The notes beneath the pieces were generated by a model. That model was not told the origin of the DNA, did no database searches, and saw only the letters and a program-made list of their open reading frames with translations. A stretch of DNA of 64,000 bases from an uncultured Bellilinea sp. (GTDB lineage: Bacteria > Chloroflexota > Anaerolineae > Anaerolineales > Anaerolineaceae): positions 124,001 through 188,000 of the forward strand of contig CALHYE010000002.1 in assembly GCA_938040735.1 (NCBI GenBank), written 5' to 3'. Below, one piece after another: positions 1-8,400 of this stretch. The position numbers and the translations under genes were made by a program. How positions within the stretch are numbered: the stretch's first letter is position 1; each line of letters begins with the position of its first letter.

Positions 1-335
1 TCTGCCGGATCAACCAGAATGCGTCCGGATTGGTGCAGCCAGCGAAAGAAGGATTTGATAGAGGTGATCCGTCTGGAGAGACTTTTTGGGCTGCAAGGCA
101 CACCTCGCCCCTGTTGCAGCCAGTTGAGAAAGTTATTGATGTCGCGGGTGCTAATAGCGCCGATTGCACGATCCGGCGGCAGATAACCTGCCAGAAGTTG
201 TAAATCGTTCTGGAAGGCTTTGACCGTATAGGGTGATTTTCCTTGATCGAGTAGATAAATTTCCCAAGAGCGAATGGCAGGTAGTAAAGGAGTCTGCGAG
301 GTAATGTGAATTGAAGGCGAAGATTCGGGAGACAT
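1..335 (-). CDS. Tyrosine recombinase, N-terminal part (XerC/XerD-like; runs off the window)
   Basis: Translation from the ATG at 335 reads leftwards without a stop to the window edge (at least 111 residues). It shows the N-terminal SAM-like core-binding domain of tyrosine recombinases: the pattern LLDQGKSPYTVKAFQNDL followed by DINNFLNWLQ and SLSRRITSIKSFFRWLH. This domain clamps DNA in XerC/XerD-type enzymes, which resolve chromosome dimers, and in integrases. The catalytic domain with the R-H-R-Y residues lies outside the window, so activity and exact subtype cannot be judged. AAAGGGG about 10 bases upstream is the likely ribosome site, and a promoter sits at 380-408. No mobile-element hallmark is visible nearby, so a housekeeping Xer is more likely than a phage integrase. 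Confidence 0.8.
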   Translation of the reverse strand, partial: MSPESSPSIHITSQTPLLPAIRSWEIYLLDQGKSPYTVKAFQNDLQLLAGYLPPDRAIGAISTRDINNFLNWLQQGRGVPCSPKSLSRRITSIKSFFRWLHQSGRILVDPA

Positions 336-379
336 ACTCAGCGATCCCCTTTGATTTTCGTATAGCCTATTATGAAAAG

Positions 380-408
380 AATATACAACAGAACTCCCGG
401 AAAGTCAA
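380..408 (-). promoter_or_regulatory. Promoter of the tyrosine recombinase gene
   Basis: On the minus strand TTGACT (408-403) and TATATT (385-380) are separated by exactly 17 bases. The start point would fall near 373, giving a leader of about 38 bases before the ATG at 335. Confidence 0.65.
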
Positions 409-432
409 ATCATTTTCCCACAGCGGCAGGGA

Positions 433-1458
433 TTATTTAACCTGATAGGCTTCCTGCAGTATTGCCTGTACTCGTTCCTGGATGGGGATCAAAACCTGAG
501 CGCCGGTATCCGTTGTGTAATGCCAAACATCCGATGGGCCGATAGCAAAACGGTTAATCCGATCAGGGTTAGAAACCAATCCGGGCGCAAAACTGGCCAG
601 TTTAAGCGCCAGATCCAGGGGAACGTCGGTTTCGACATTGCTGCGGAATTCCTGATATAACTGAGGAGCTTTGGAGATGGCATCCAGACTCATCAGTTTC
701 TTGAAAACGGCCAGAACAACCTCTTGAGCGCGACGGGTTCGGTCAAAATCGCTGCTGCTGTATCGCGAGCGCACATACCACAAAGCGGTTTCGCCGTTCA
801 TGTAAACCCGCCCGGGGCCTACCGAACAGTAACCATTGACGGCCTGAGGTAATTTGCAGGTATCGGTGAGGTTCCTGGCTGTTTCGACTTCGATCCCACC
901 CAGCCGGTCAATAATGTTGATAAAACCTTGAAAATTGGTCATTACGTAATATTCAGGCTTAATCCCAAAATTATTTTGAAAGGTTGCCTGAGTCAGGGAA
1001 AATCCACCAAATTGTTGGGAGGTGTTGATCCTTTGCTGACCAACACCCGGAATCTCTACATACAAATCACGCGGAAAGGAAACCAGACTGACCGAGCCGG
1101 TACGCGTATTTACAATTGTCAGGATGATTACATCGGTGCGAAAACCGGAATTGGGGCGCCAGTCTGAACCGAGAACGAGGATGCTGATGGTGTCTTCCGG
1201 TTGAGTGAGCGGGGGAGGCGTACCTTGCTGATTGGGAACAGGTGTCAGAGCGGGCTGAGTTGGCTGTTCACCCTCAGCGGTTGGGGTGGGGGCTGCCGGC
1301 ATAAAAGGGGTAGGGGTTGGAGGAGCGTTAGGGTCAAGCGTGACAATCCGCTGAGCCACGGCACGCGGACTTGGCTCGCCGGTAAAATTGGATATCGGCA
1401 AGTTGCATGCCGCAGAAATCACGAAGATCAAAACCAATATCCAAAGAAATTTACGCAT
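433..1458 (-). CDS. LCP (LytR-CpsA-Psr) family lipoprotein
   Basis: A 341-residue secreted protein. The N-terminus is a lipoprotein signal ending in a lipobox with Cys18 (ISAAC). A Pro/Thr-rich linker follows (residues 45-88), then an LCP domain (about 90-255). Typical LCP features are present: the VLGSD motif (Asp99), FRTD (Arg107, Asp109), SFPRD (Arg130, Asp131) and the Arg-rich DFDRTRRAQ (Arg240, 242, 243). LCP enzymes transfer undecaprenyl-linked polymers to the wall or to other surface acceptors. The acceptor in this organism is unknown. It is the last gene of a three-gene minus-strand operon, 10 bases after the LysM gene, with AAGGA as ribosome site. Lipid anchoring is unusual, because most LCP proteins have a transmembrane anchor. 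Confidence 0.88.
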   Translation of the reverse strand: MRKFLWILVLIFVISAACNLPISNFTGEPSPRAVAQRIVTLDPNAPPTPTPFMPAAPTPTAEGEQPTQPALTPVPNQQGTPPPLTQPEDTISILVLGSDWRPNSGFRTDVIILTIVNTRTGSVSLVSFPRDLYVEIPGVGQQRINTSQQFGGFSLTQATFQNNFGIKPEYYVMTNFQGFINIIDRLGGIEVETARNLTDTCKLPQAVNGYCSVGPGRVYMNGETALWYVRSRYSSSDFDRTRRAQEVVLAVFKKLMSLDAISKAPQLYQEFRSNVETDVPLDLALKLASFAPGLVSNPDRINRFAIGPSDVWHYTTDTGAQVLIPIQERVQAILQEAYQVK

Positions 1459-1468
1459 ACAAAGTTCC

Positions 1469-2326
1469 TTAAGGCGTTACGGTGGTTTCCGTCAACGTTG
1501 GTTCGGGTGTCATCGTTAACGTAGGCTCGGGAGTATCCGTTGCCGAAGGTAAAGACGTTGAAGTGGCGGTAAAAGTTCCGCTGGGGATGGGGGTATTGGA
1601 AGGGGTAGGAATGGGGGTTGTGGTTGTGGGTATTTGAGTGTTGGTAGCCGAGGGCAAAACCGGTTGAGTTGGTTCAGGTTTGTCCGGCACATCGGTAAAG
1701 GTGCTGGTGGCAACATTTGGAACATACAGGCGTTGGCCGGCTCGAATGAAGTCATTCCAAAGACAATTAGCCTGTCTCAGTTCCCAAACAGAAACCCTGT
1801 AAAGACCGCTTAAACGGGTCAGCGTATCTCCCGGCTTGACCGTGTAGCGAACCCAGCCGCGCGGTGGAACGCACCTGGTTGCAGTGGGAGAAACGGTTGA
1901 AGAATGGGTGGGAAGGAAGGTGGGGGTGGCGGTAAGGATGGGGGGTAAAAAGATTTGAGTTCCCGGAATGCTGATTGCGGATGATAAGCAATTGGCGGCG
2001 AGCAACTCCTGTAAGGCGATTTTGGATTGTCGGGCTAATTCCTCCAAGGTGTCACCGGTTTGGACTGTGTAGGCTTGCCAGCCAAAAGGCGGGGGACAGG
2101 TGGTTTGAGTGGCAGGCAGGGGGGTGTTGGAAGCAAAAATCACCGTAGGAGATTGTAGTTGGCCGATTGGAGTGAGATTAGGAGGCGGCAGTGTCGGATA
2201 TTGTGGAGGTGTGGGCGTCGCAATCGCATGGCCCTCGGAAAGGCTGGCAACCACGGCTCCAAGCACAATCAACCCAAGAGCTGCCGCTATGAGAATTGGA
2301 ATAAAACCGCGTAAAATTTGATTCAT
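1469..2326 (-). CDS. Membrane-anchored protein with two LysM domains
   Basis: A 285-residue protein with an N-terminal membrane segment (about 8-29), a Thr/Pro-rich spacer, two LysM domains (about 86-129 and 161-204, each with YTVxxGDTL) and a C-terminal Thr/Pro/Ser-rich tail of about 75 residues. LysM binds N-acetylglucosamine-containing polymers such as peptidoglycan. Each repeat is preceded by a C-x-P-P-x-G-W motif and contains a second Cys in A-N-C-L (Cys77/113 and Cys152/188), which could form a disulfide per domain. No catalytic domain is present. The gene abuts the upstream kinase-like gene (start at 2326, kinase stop at 2327) and precedes the LCP gene, suggesting a shared role in sensing or organising the cell wall. 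Confidence 0.87.
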   Translation of the reverse strand: MNQILRGFIPILIAAALGLIVLGAVVASLSEGHAIATPTPPQYPTLPPPNLTPIGQLQSPTVIFASNTPLPATQTTCPPPFGWQAYTVQTGDTLEELARQSKIALQELLAANCLSSAISIPGTQIFLPPILTATPTFLPTHSSTVSPTATRCVPPRGWVRYTVKPGDTLTRLSGLYRVSVWELRQANCLWNDFIRAGQRLYVPNVATSTFTDVPDKPEPTQPVLPSATNTQIPTTTTPIPTPSNTPIPSGTFTATSTSLPSATDTPEPTLTMTPEPTLTETTVTP

Positions 2327-4684
2327 TTAGGGAACCAGCGTTTTTGTGTTGAAAGCGGGGGTTTTAACCGGCAATAGGATGCTGAAAGTAGAAGATTTTT
2401 CCCCATCGCTCTCAACCCAGATTCTTCCGCCATGGGCTTCGACCAGGGTTTTGGCGATTGAGAGGCCCACACCGGAATCACCAACCCCGCGAATGGCGGG
2501 TGTGCCATTTTTGATGCGGCGGGAAAATACGCGGGATAGTTCATCCGCGGGGATTCCGCCGCCCTCATCAGTTATTTGAAAGAGAACAAAGAGGGTGCTT
2601 TTCTCCCCCTGCTCGACTTTTACTTTGAGGGTGATATTGCCTTCGGGCGGGGTAGCGCTGCCGGCATTTTGAAGCAGATGAATGAGGACTTGATGGAGCG
2701 CATCACGGTCGGCGTAGAAGGTCGGTAAATCTGGGGGAATATCCACCAGTAAGTTGATTTCTTTTTCGCGCAGCAGATCGGACATGTCGGTAATGGCTTG
2801 ATCCAGGAGGGTTTCGACATCAAGCGGCTGAGGCGCAAGTTCAATGGGACTAATGTTAAAAACGGAGGTTTGCAGCAAATCATCCAGCAGGGATTGCATT
2901 CGATCCGAAGAGGAGCGGATTCTTTCCAGGAATTTATGTTGTTGATTGCTCAAATTTCCTGTTGATTCGTTGATTAACAAATCCGTATAGCCGATTACAG
3001 AAGATACCGGCTGACGCAATTCTTGAATTATCGAAAGGACTGCTTCGGTATCTTTGATATTGAGATTTGCGCTTTGTCCCGGGGAAGACTGCATTTCAAT
3101 GATGCGCATATTGGCATTGGCAAGGGCATTTTGCAGGCGGGCGACTTCTTCGAGGGCCTGTCTCAATTCTCTTTCCAGATGTTCTACTTCGGAGGACTGA
3201 TTATTTTTCCCTTTGAGGTCTCTCAAGGCTTCCCGCAGGGTGCGGTTTTCATTTTCTAAACGCTGGATGGTTTCTTGCGCTTCGCGCTGAATGGCCAATA
3301 ACCCGGCAATTTCCAAGGCAGGGTCGTTAATGGACGAACCGACGGCTTCTGGTACGGTGTGTTCAGTTTGACTTAATTCTTCGTTGATGGCTCTTAATTG
3401 CTCTTGGGTGATTTGTAATTGTTCTTGTAAGGAGTGGACGGTTTTTTCGAGTTTTTCTCTTTGAGAAATGTGGGATAACAACCCAGAAAGTTCTTCGGTT
3501 ATGGCGCTCAAGAGGACTTGTTCTTCAACCGCCCAGTCATGTTTTGAATAAGGAGTAAACAAGAGAATTGCTTGCTTCCCCTCAGGGGCGTTATGGATGG
3601 GGGACATTAACACATGTCCCGGCACAGCCAACCCTACGGCTTTGGTGAGGGAGAGTAAATCCTCTAACGGGGTATCACTTTCGGCAATTAGTTTCAGGGA
3701 TTTACCTTTTTGCAACGAGTTGCTGATGAGTGGGCAGGCTTCTGCTTCGACCTGCAGGAGGGGTAATGCCTCATCGCGAATGAGATCATAACCCGATTCT
3801 AAAAGGATGGGACGATAAGGGTTTTCTTGACGGACCAGGAAAGTCAAATCCGAAGAAAACGTCTTGCCGATTGCGGCGGTAAGCAAAACCATGGCTTCTG
3901 CTGCCGAGCCAGCATTGGTTAATCTCATCCATGGCAATACAATTCGGCCTTCTGCAGGGATAGTTCGGGATGGTTTCGTTTCAGCCTTGATTTCGGGCTG
4001 TTGTGGGACTGGCGTGGACACCGGTAGTAGGGTTTTTGCCACGGATGGGAGTAGGGGGAAGGCACACAATAATGCCAGCCGCATGGTAGCGGAAAAATCG
4101 CCTGCTTCAAATGGCAGATTAAACAAACTGAAAACCACCCCAGCAAAGACGATGAGGAAAAAGGATACGCCAATTTCCCAGGGCTTTTGTTTGCGAATCA
4201 TCAAGAATAATAGAGCAAGACTGGCTATGAGGAGATTGGCCAGCGACCAGATCCATTCAAACGGAAAGGATATTTGCGAATTAAGCTGAAAAGAAACTGC
4301 TACGAAAAAAAGGACGGTAGCAAGAAAAACCAGCGAAATTAAGACGGTATCCGCTCTCCGATTGGGGTTTGAAAAATTCCACATCCAGCCAACGGTGACC
4401 AAGGAAAGAAAGGTTATGGCTTTATCTAGAGGAAAAAGAATTGCCGGATTTAGGACGATTTTTTGCCACACGAAAGCGCTTGTTACGAAAAGCGTAATTT
4501 GCCCCGACAAAAGAATTACAAATCCCGTGATCAGCCTACGGGCACTTTCCCGATTTTCGACGGTGCGGAGGATAACAGTGGTTTGAAGGCCTGTGAGAAT
4601 CGAAAACACCAGGATGAGATGATAAATCAAGTTTCCCGGTGGCTGGGTCAGTAAGTTAAAAATTTGAGTGATCAGGGTATTCAT
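2327..4684 (-). CDS. Seven-TM sensor histidine-kinase-like protein lacking the phospho-acceptor His
   Basis: A 785-residue protein. The first 245 residues hold about seven hydrophobic segments. A GAF-like region follows (about 250-400), then a long coiled coil (about 405-535), a dimerisation helix region (about 545-610) and a HATPase_c domain (about 650-775). The ATPase has recognisable boxes: an N-box (HLLQNAGSA), G1 (DEGGGIP) and G2 (GVGDSGVGLSIAK). The H-box reads IIQELRQPVSSVIGYTDLL, so the position normally occupied by His in HELRxP is Gln554 (codon CAA at 3025-3023). The protein may therefore be a pseudokinase, a scaffold, or phosphorylated elsewhere. It is the first gene of the operon with the LysM and LCP genes; no response regulator is adjacent. 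No clear Shine-Dalgarno precedes the ATG. Confidence 0.85.
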   Translation of the reverse strand: MNTLITQIFNLLTQPPGNLIYHLILVFSILTGLQTTVILRTVENRESARRLITGFVILLSGQITLFVTSAFVWQKIVLNPAILFPLDKAITFLSLVTVGWMWNFSNPNRRADTVLISLVFLATVLFFVAVSFQLNSQISFPFEWIWSLANLLIASLALLFLMIRKQKPWEIGVSFFLIVFAGVVFSLFNLPFEAGDFSATMRLALLCAFPLLPSVAKTLLPVSTPVPQQPEIKAETKPSRTIPAEGRIVLPWMRLTNAGSAAEAMVLLTAAIGKTFSSDLTFLVRQENPYRPILLESGYDLIRDEALPLLQVEAEACPLISNSLQKGKSLKLIAESDTPLEDLLSLTKAVGLAVPGHVLMSPIHNAPEGKQAILLFTPYSKHDWAVEEQVLLSAITEELSGLLSHISQREKLEKTVHSLQEQLQITQEQLRAINEELSQTEHTVPEAVGSSINDPALEIAGLLAIQREAQETIQRLENENRTLREALRDLKGKNNQSSEVEHLERELRQALEEVARLQNALANANMRIIEMQSSPGQSANLNIKDTEAVLSIIQELRQPVSSVIGYTDLLINESTGNLSNQQHKFLERIRSSSDRMQSLLDDLLQTSVFNISPIELAPQPLDVETLLDQAITDMSDLLREKEINLLVDIPPDLPTFYADRDALHQVLIHLLQNAGSATPPEGNITLKVKVEQGEKSTLFVLFQITDEGGGIPADELSRVFSRRIKNGTPAIRGVGDSGVGLSIAKTLVEAHGGRIWVESDGEKSSTFSILLPVKTPAFNTKTLVP

Positions 4685-4705
4685 GGGCAGGACTACTTAG
4701 AAGAG

Positions 4706-4734
4706 ATTATAGCATGGTCGGTTTTGCGAGACAA
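4706..4734 (-). promoter_or_regulatory. Strong promoter of the kinase-LysM-LCP operon
   Basis: On the minus strand TTGTCT (4734-4729), a 17-base spacer and TATAAT (4711-4706) form a near-consensus sigma-70 promoter. A TGC just before the -10 adds an extended -10 element. The start would be near 4699, leaving about 15 bases before the ATG at 4684. Confidence 0.83.
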
Positions 4735-4779
4735 TTTGGCACTGAAGGCAATTGTTTTTCAGACTTAAGAGCGTAAAGG

Positions 4780-4807
4780 TTGACAAATTGGTAAATCAAG
4801 ATAAAAT
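4780..4807 (+). promoter_or_regulatory. Promoter of tRNA-Leu
   Basis: TTGACA (4780-4785), a 16-base spacer and TAAAAT (4802-4807). Transcription would start near 4814, eight bases before the mature tRNA 5' end. Confidence 0.8.
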
Positions 4808-4821
4808 ACCATACGAACAAC

Positions 4822-4906
<85 letters not shown>

Positions 4907-4910
4907 CTAA

Positions 4911-4938
4911 AACCCCGCAAGCAGCGGGGTTATTTTTT
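4911..4938 (+). terminator. Intrinsic terminator of tRNA-Leu
   Basis: A perfect 8-bp stem AACCCCGC/GCGGGGTT with a 5-base loop is followed by ATTTTTT. It begins four bases after the tRNA. Confidence 0.9.
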
Positions 4939-4954
4939 GGGGAGCAAAATGCGC

Positions 4955-4983
4955 TTGTCCATTGGGTGAGATTATTGTAAGAT
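4955..4983 (+). promoter_or_regulatory. Promoter placing transcription start at the FtsB-like ATG
   Basis: TTGTCC (4955-4960), a 17-base spacer and TAAGAT (4978-4983). The usual distance from the -10 puts +1 at 4990, the A of the ATG, so the mRNA would be leaderless. Confidence 0.6.
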
Positions 4984-4989
4984 AAAGGC

Positions 4990-5364
4990 ATGAACAGACT
5001 TTTCACCCACTGGAAGCAATTCCTCGTTTTGCTGGCATTTGTAGTTCTGTTTTTCCTTCTGATGGATTTAAATAACCGGCTAGGGGATTTAAGCCGCTTG
5101 AACAACCAGCTGACCAAAATTGAAACCCGGGTGGCGGGTCTTAAAGCAACCGAGTCAGCGCTGAGTACACAAATCATTTACTCAACCTCGGAGGCCGCGG
5201 TAAACGAATATGCCCGCAAGCACGGGTTAATTCGGGAAGGTGAAAAGTTGATTGTACCTCTGGGGGAAGGTACACCTCCAAGTCAGGTGAGTATCCAACC
5301 CGAACCAACCCCAGCGCCGGTGCGTAATGTAGATGTGTGGTGGGCGTTGTTCTTTGGTGAATGA
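4990..5364 (+). CDS. FtsB/DivIC-like septum formation protein
   Basis: A 124-residue bitopic membrane protein: short cytoplasmic N-terminus, one transmembrane helix (about 10-26), an extracytoplasmic coiled coil (about 27-70) and the family signature YARKHGLIREGEKLIVPL. A Pro-rich tail follows. FtsB/DivIC proteins link the division machinery to septal wall synthesis through FtsL and FtsQ/DivIB. It stands alone between a tRNA and a convergent gene, not in a division cluster. The promoter at 4955-4983 would start transcription at the ATG. The AAGG near the ATG lies too close (one base) to serve as a ribosome site. Length and architecture fit the family; primary sequence conservation in this family is low. 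Confidence 0.78.
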   Translation: MNRLFTHWKQFLVLLAFVVLFFLLMDLNNRLGDLSRLNNQLTKIETRVAGLKATESALSTQIIYSTSEAAVNEYARKHGLIREGEKLIVPLGEGTPPSQVSIQPEPTPAPVRNVDVWWALFFGE

Positions 5365-5430
5365 AAATTCCTTCTGGCGGCATACTGTCATCATCCTTGT
5401 TCTTGGGTGATGGTGCATTATTGATGCCAT

Positions 5431-8400
5431 CTAGGGCGGGTCGTTTGCGCCTTTTTCATCTTCTTCCGTGGAGACGCGATGAAGTACGACCAAGGTGAGA
5501 TCGTCTGACGGAGGAGTGCCCTCGCGAAAGTTGCTCAGTTGTTCTCGAACAAAATCGAGGAAGCCGGCCGGGCTGTGTTTAGGCGCTTTTTCAATTGTCA
5601 ATCGCAATCGCTGCTCACCAAAGGTTTCCCCTGCGGGTGAAAAACTTTCCGTGACGCCATCGGTGTAAAAAATCAGCCAGTCGCCTTCCTCTACGGTGAG
5701 GAGATGATCCATTAATTTGTTCGAAGAATACACGCCAAGGGCCATACCCCCCTTGGGAAACGCTTCGACTGCGCCGTTTTCGTGACGAAGGATGAAAGGC
5801 AAATTGTGGCCGGCGTTAGCATATCGCAGCGAGCCATCTTCGGCGTTGAGAATGACAAAAACAGCCGTAACAAACATGGTGTTTCGAGGTTCAAAAGCTA
5901 AAGCCCGGTTGACTCGTTCCAGTACACGAGCGGGAGATTCGGCATTTTGGGAAAAAGCGCGGATAAGGGTTTTGGTCACGGTCATATAGAGGGCGGCTGG
6001 CATGCCCTTGTCAGAGACATCCGCAATCACCACACCAAAACGGTCGCCTTTGATGCGGAAAATATCATAAAAATCTCCCCCAACCTCACGTGCGGTCTGC
6101 CAGTAAATGTCCATTTCCCAGCCCGGAATCTTGGGGAGACGATTGGGCAAAAAGGTTTTTTGAATTTGCCGGGCAAGTTGAATTTCTCGTTCAAGCCGTT
6201 CGCGTTGAATCATTTCGCGATTCAGGCGGTCATTTTGAATGGCCAATGAAACTTGTTGGGCGATACCCGAAAGAATTTCCAAACGCCGGTCGTGGAAGGA
6301 AAGCGGCACATTCGACTCGCTGGCAACCAATACACCGTAAAATTCTCCTTTAACCGAAAGCGGTACACCCAGAACCCATTGATCCTGCGGATCATATTGC
6401 CGCTCGATTTCTTCAGCCGGCAGCAGACAGTCGAGAGATTTCCAGTTTTGGATGGAAAAGTCTTTCCTGGTCGTTTTACAGGCGATCAGTTGTTCGCTTT
6501 CCAAAACGGCATCCAGTAAGGGGAACTCACCAGGGCGGTAGGTTTCTCCTTCAATCATCATTTCCTCCCGTTGGGAGCCGGTAAACACCTTAGCGGTGCG
6601 GAAAAGTTCAAGATGTTCTTCCCACAGGTAAATCACGCACGAGTCAATTCCCACCAGAATGGGCATCAGGTGAACAATGGTATCCAAAATATCTTCGAGA
6701 TTATTCTGGCTGACAACCGCCTGAGCCACCTGCAGCAGGACCGCAGTAACATAGGCCTCTTCTTGACGGGCTTCAATCAACATTAGATTTTCCATAGCCA
6801 GAGCGGTCTGCCGGGCTATTCCTTGCAGCAGATCAAGGGTTTGTTGATCGAAAAGACGGTTGGAATGGAAATTATGTTCGGGTGTGTGGGCAACCAGAAA
6901 TGCGCCCAGCAATCGTCCACGTGAAATCATCGGTAAAATCACCAATGTCCCACTTTCTTCATCTAAACCGGCTTCGGAAAGGTGTAATTCTTCTGCAACA
7001 TTCTGAATAAAAATGGTCTCGCGGCTTTCGACCAGCCTTTGAACCAGCGGAATAGATCGATCAAATGTGATGGGCATGACTTTTGGGGTGAGGTTAAGCC
7101 CGTGTTCGGACTGTAGGATAAAGATTTGGCGGTTTTCATCCCAGACGAAAAAGGCGCATTTTCTAACCCCAACCAGCATGGGCGTCAGCCTTGCCATCGT
7201 ATCCAGCAGTTCTTCGACACTCTGAGTTCCCTGAGTTGCTTCGGCGATTTGCAGGAGGATGGTCGAAATCCAGGCTTGTTCTTGAGAAGCCATGAACAGG
7301 CGGTTGTTTTGAATTGCAACCGCGGCATGGTTTGCAAAAGTCATGGTGATCAAACTGGCTTCGCTGCCGTACCGACCGGGCAAGCGATGGGCAAGGGTTA
7401 GTAACCCAAGCGGTTCATCACCAGCCCGTAATGGGGCAGCAAGGGATGAATAATCCGGCGGAAAGCCAAGCGCTTCTCCGAGCGGTCCAATCGGATCAAC
7501 CGGCTTACGGATCAACGGTGAGGTGGCGCTTAAGGCTTCCAGTAAGTATTGGCGGGCATTCGGGTTGGTTTGGAAGACTTCCCAAACTTTTTCTGCCGCA
7601 GCGCCATGTACGGCCGCCAGAGTCAGATTGGGGATTTCGTTTCTTTCAGCGCCGGGCTGAACCAGCCAGAGTGCTGTCGCTTCGCAGGGTAAACTGCGAT
7701 CAACTTCGTTGAGAATCCTTTCCAGCAGATCCGGCAGAGCAACATTGGCAGAAACCAGTCCGGCAATTTCCCGAAATGATTCAGCCACCTGACGCCGCCA
7801 CACTTCTGAACGGTAAAGCCGGGCATTACGAATGGCAATCGCAATCGTAGAACCCAGAGACTCCAACAGGGGAATGTCTCTGATATCAAAACTGTTGACC
7901 CGATCGGATTGTAAATCCAAAACCCCGAGGATTTCACCCGCGTAAGCCAGAGGGATGGCTAATTCTGCGCGGGTATCGGCAGGGGGTAGGTCAGAAGGGC
8001 GGTAAAGCGGTTCCTGACTGACATCGTTAGCCAGCAAGGTTTGCCCGGTGCGGGCGACCCACGGGATGATGCCATGCGGGTCATCCCAGTCGTAAGCAAC
8101 TTGATTTTCTTCCAGAGCGTGACTGCGGGCGCCACTGCCAGCCTCGTAAATTAACTTTCGCCTTCCGGGATGCAGAATGAAGATATGAACATACGGATAG
8201 CCGAAATGCTGTTGAATTGCTTCAACAACCTCTTCGAGCAGCTGGTCAAAATCGAGAATCGAGGTGAGTTTGAGCGTGATATCCAACAGCGCCGAAATCT
8301 GCTGAGTTCGCTTTTCCAGACCGTTAATCAATTGCATGCCTTCCAGTGCAAAAGCCAGATAATCCGCCAGGGCGTGCAGTACAACCAGATCAACATCGTG

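Noticed and set aside
1-335. A prophage or integrative element at the left edge, suggested by the tyrosine recombinase
   Set aside because: Only the N-terminal domain is visible, and no other phage gene, attachment repeat or composition shift was seen. A housekeeping Xer fits equally well.
3864-4289. A 141-codon plus-strand open frame opposite the sensor kinase gene
   Set aside because: It is antisense to the transmembrane and GAF part of a well-supported gene and has no ribosome site or promoter.
5386-5414. A hairpin (CATCATCC/GGGTGATG) between the convergent FtsB-like and phosphatase genes as a terminator
   Set aside because: The stem is only 8 bp with one wobble pair, and there is no T-run on either side.
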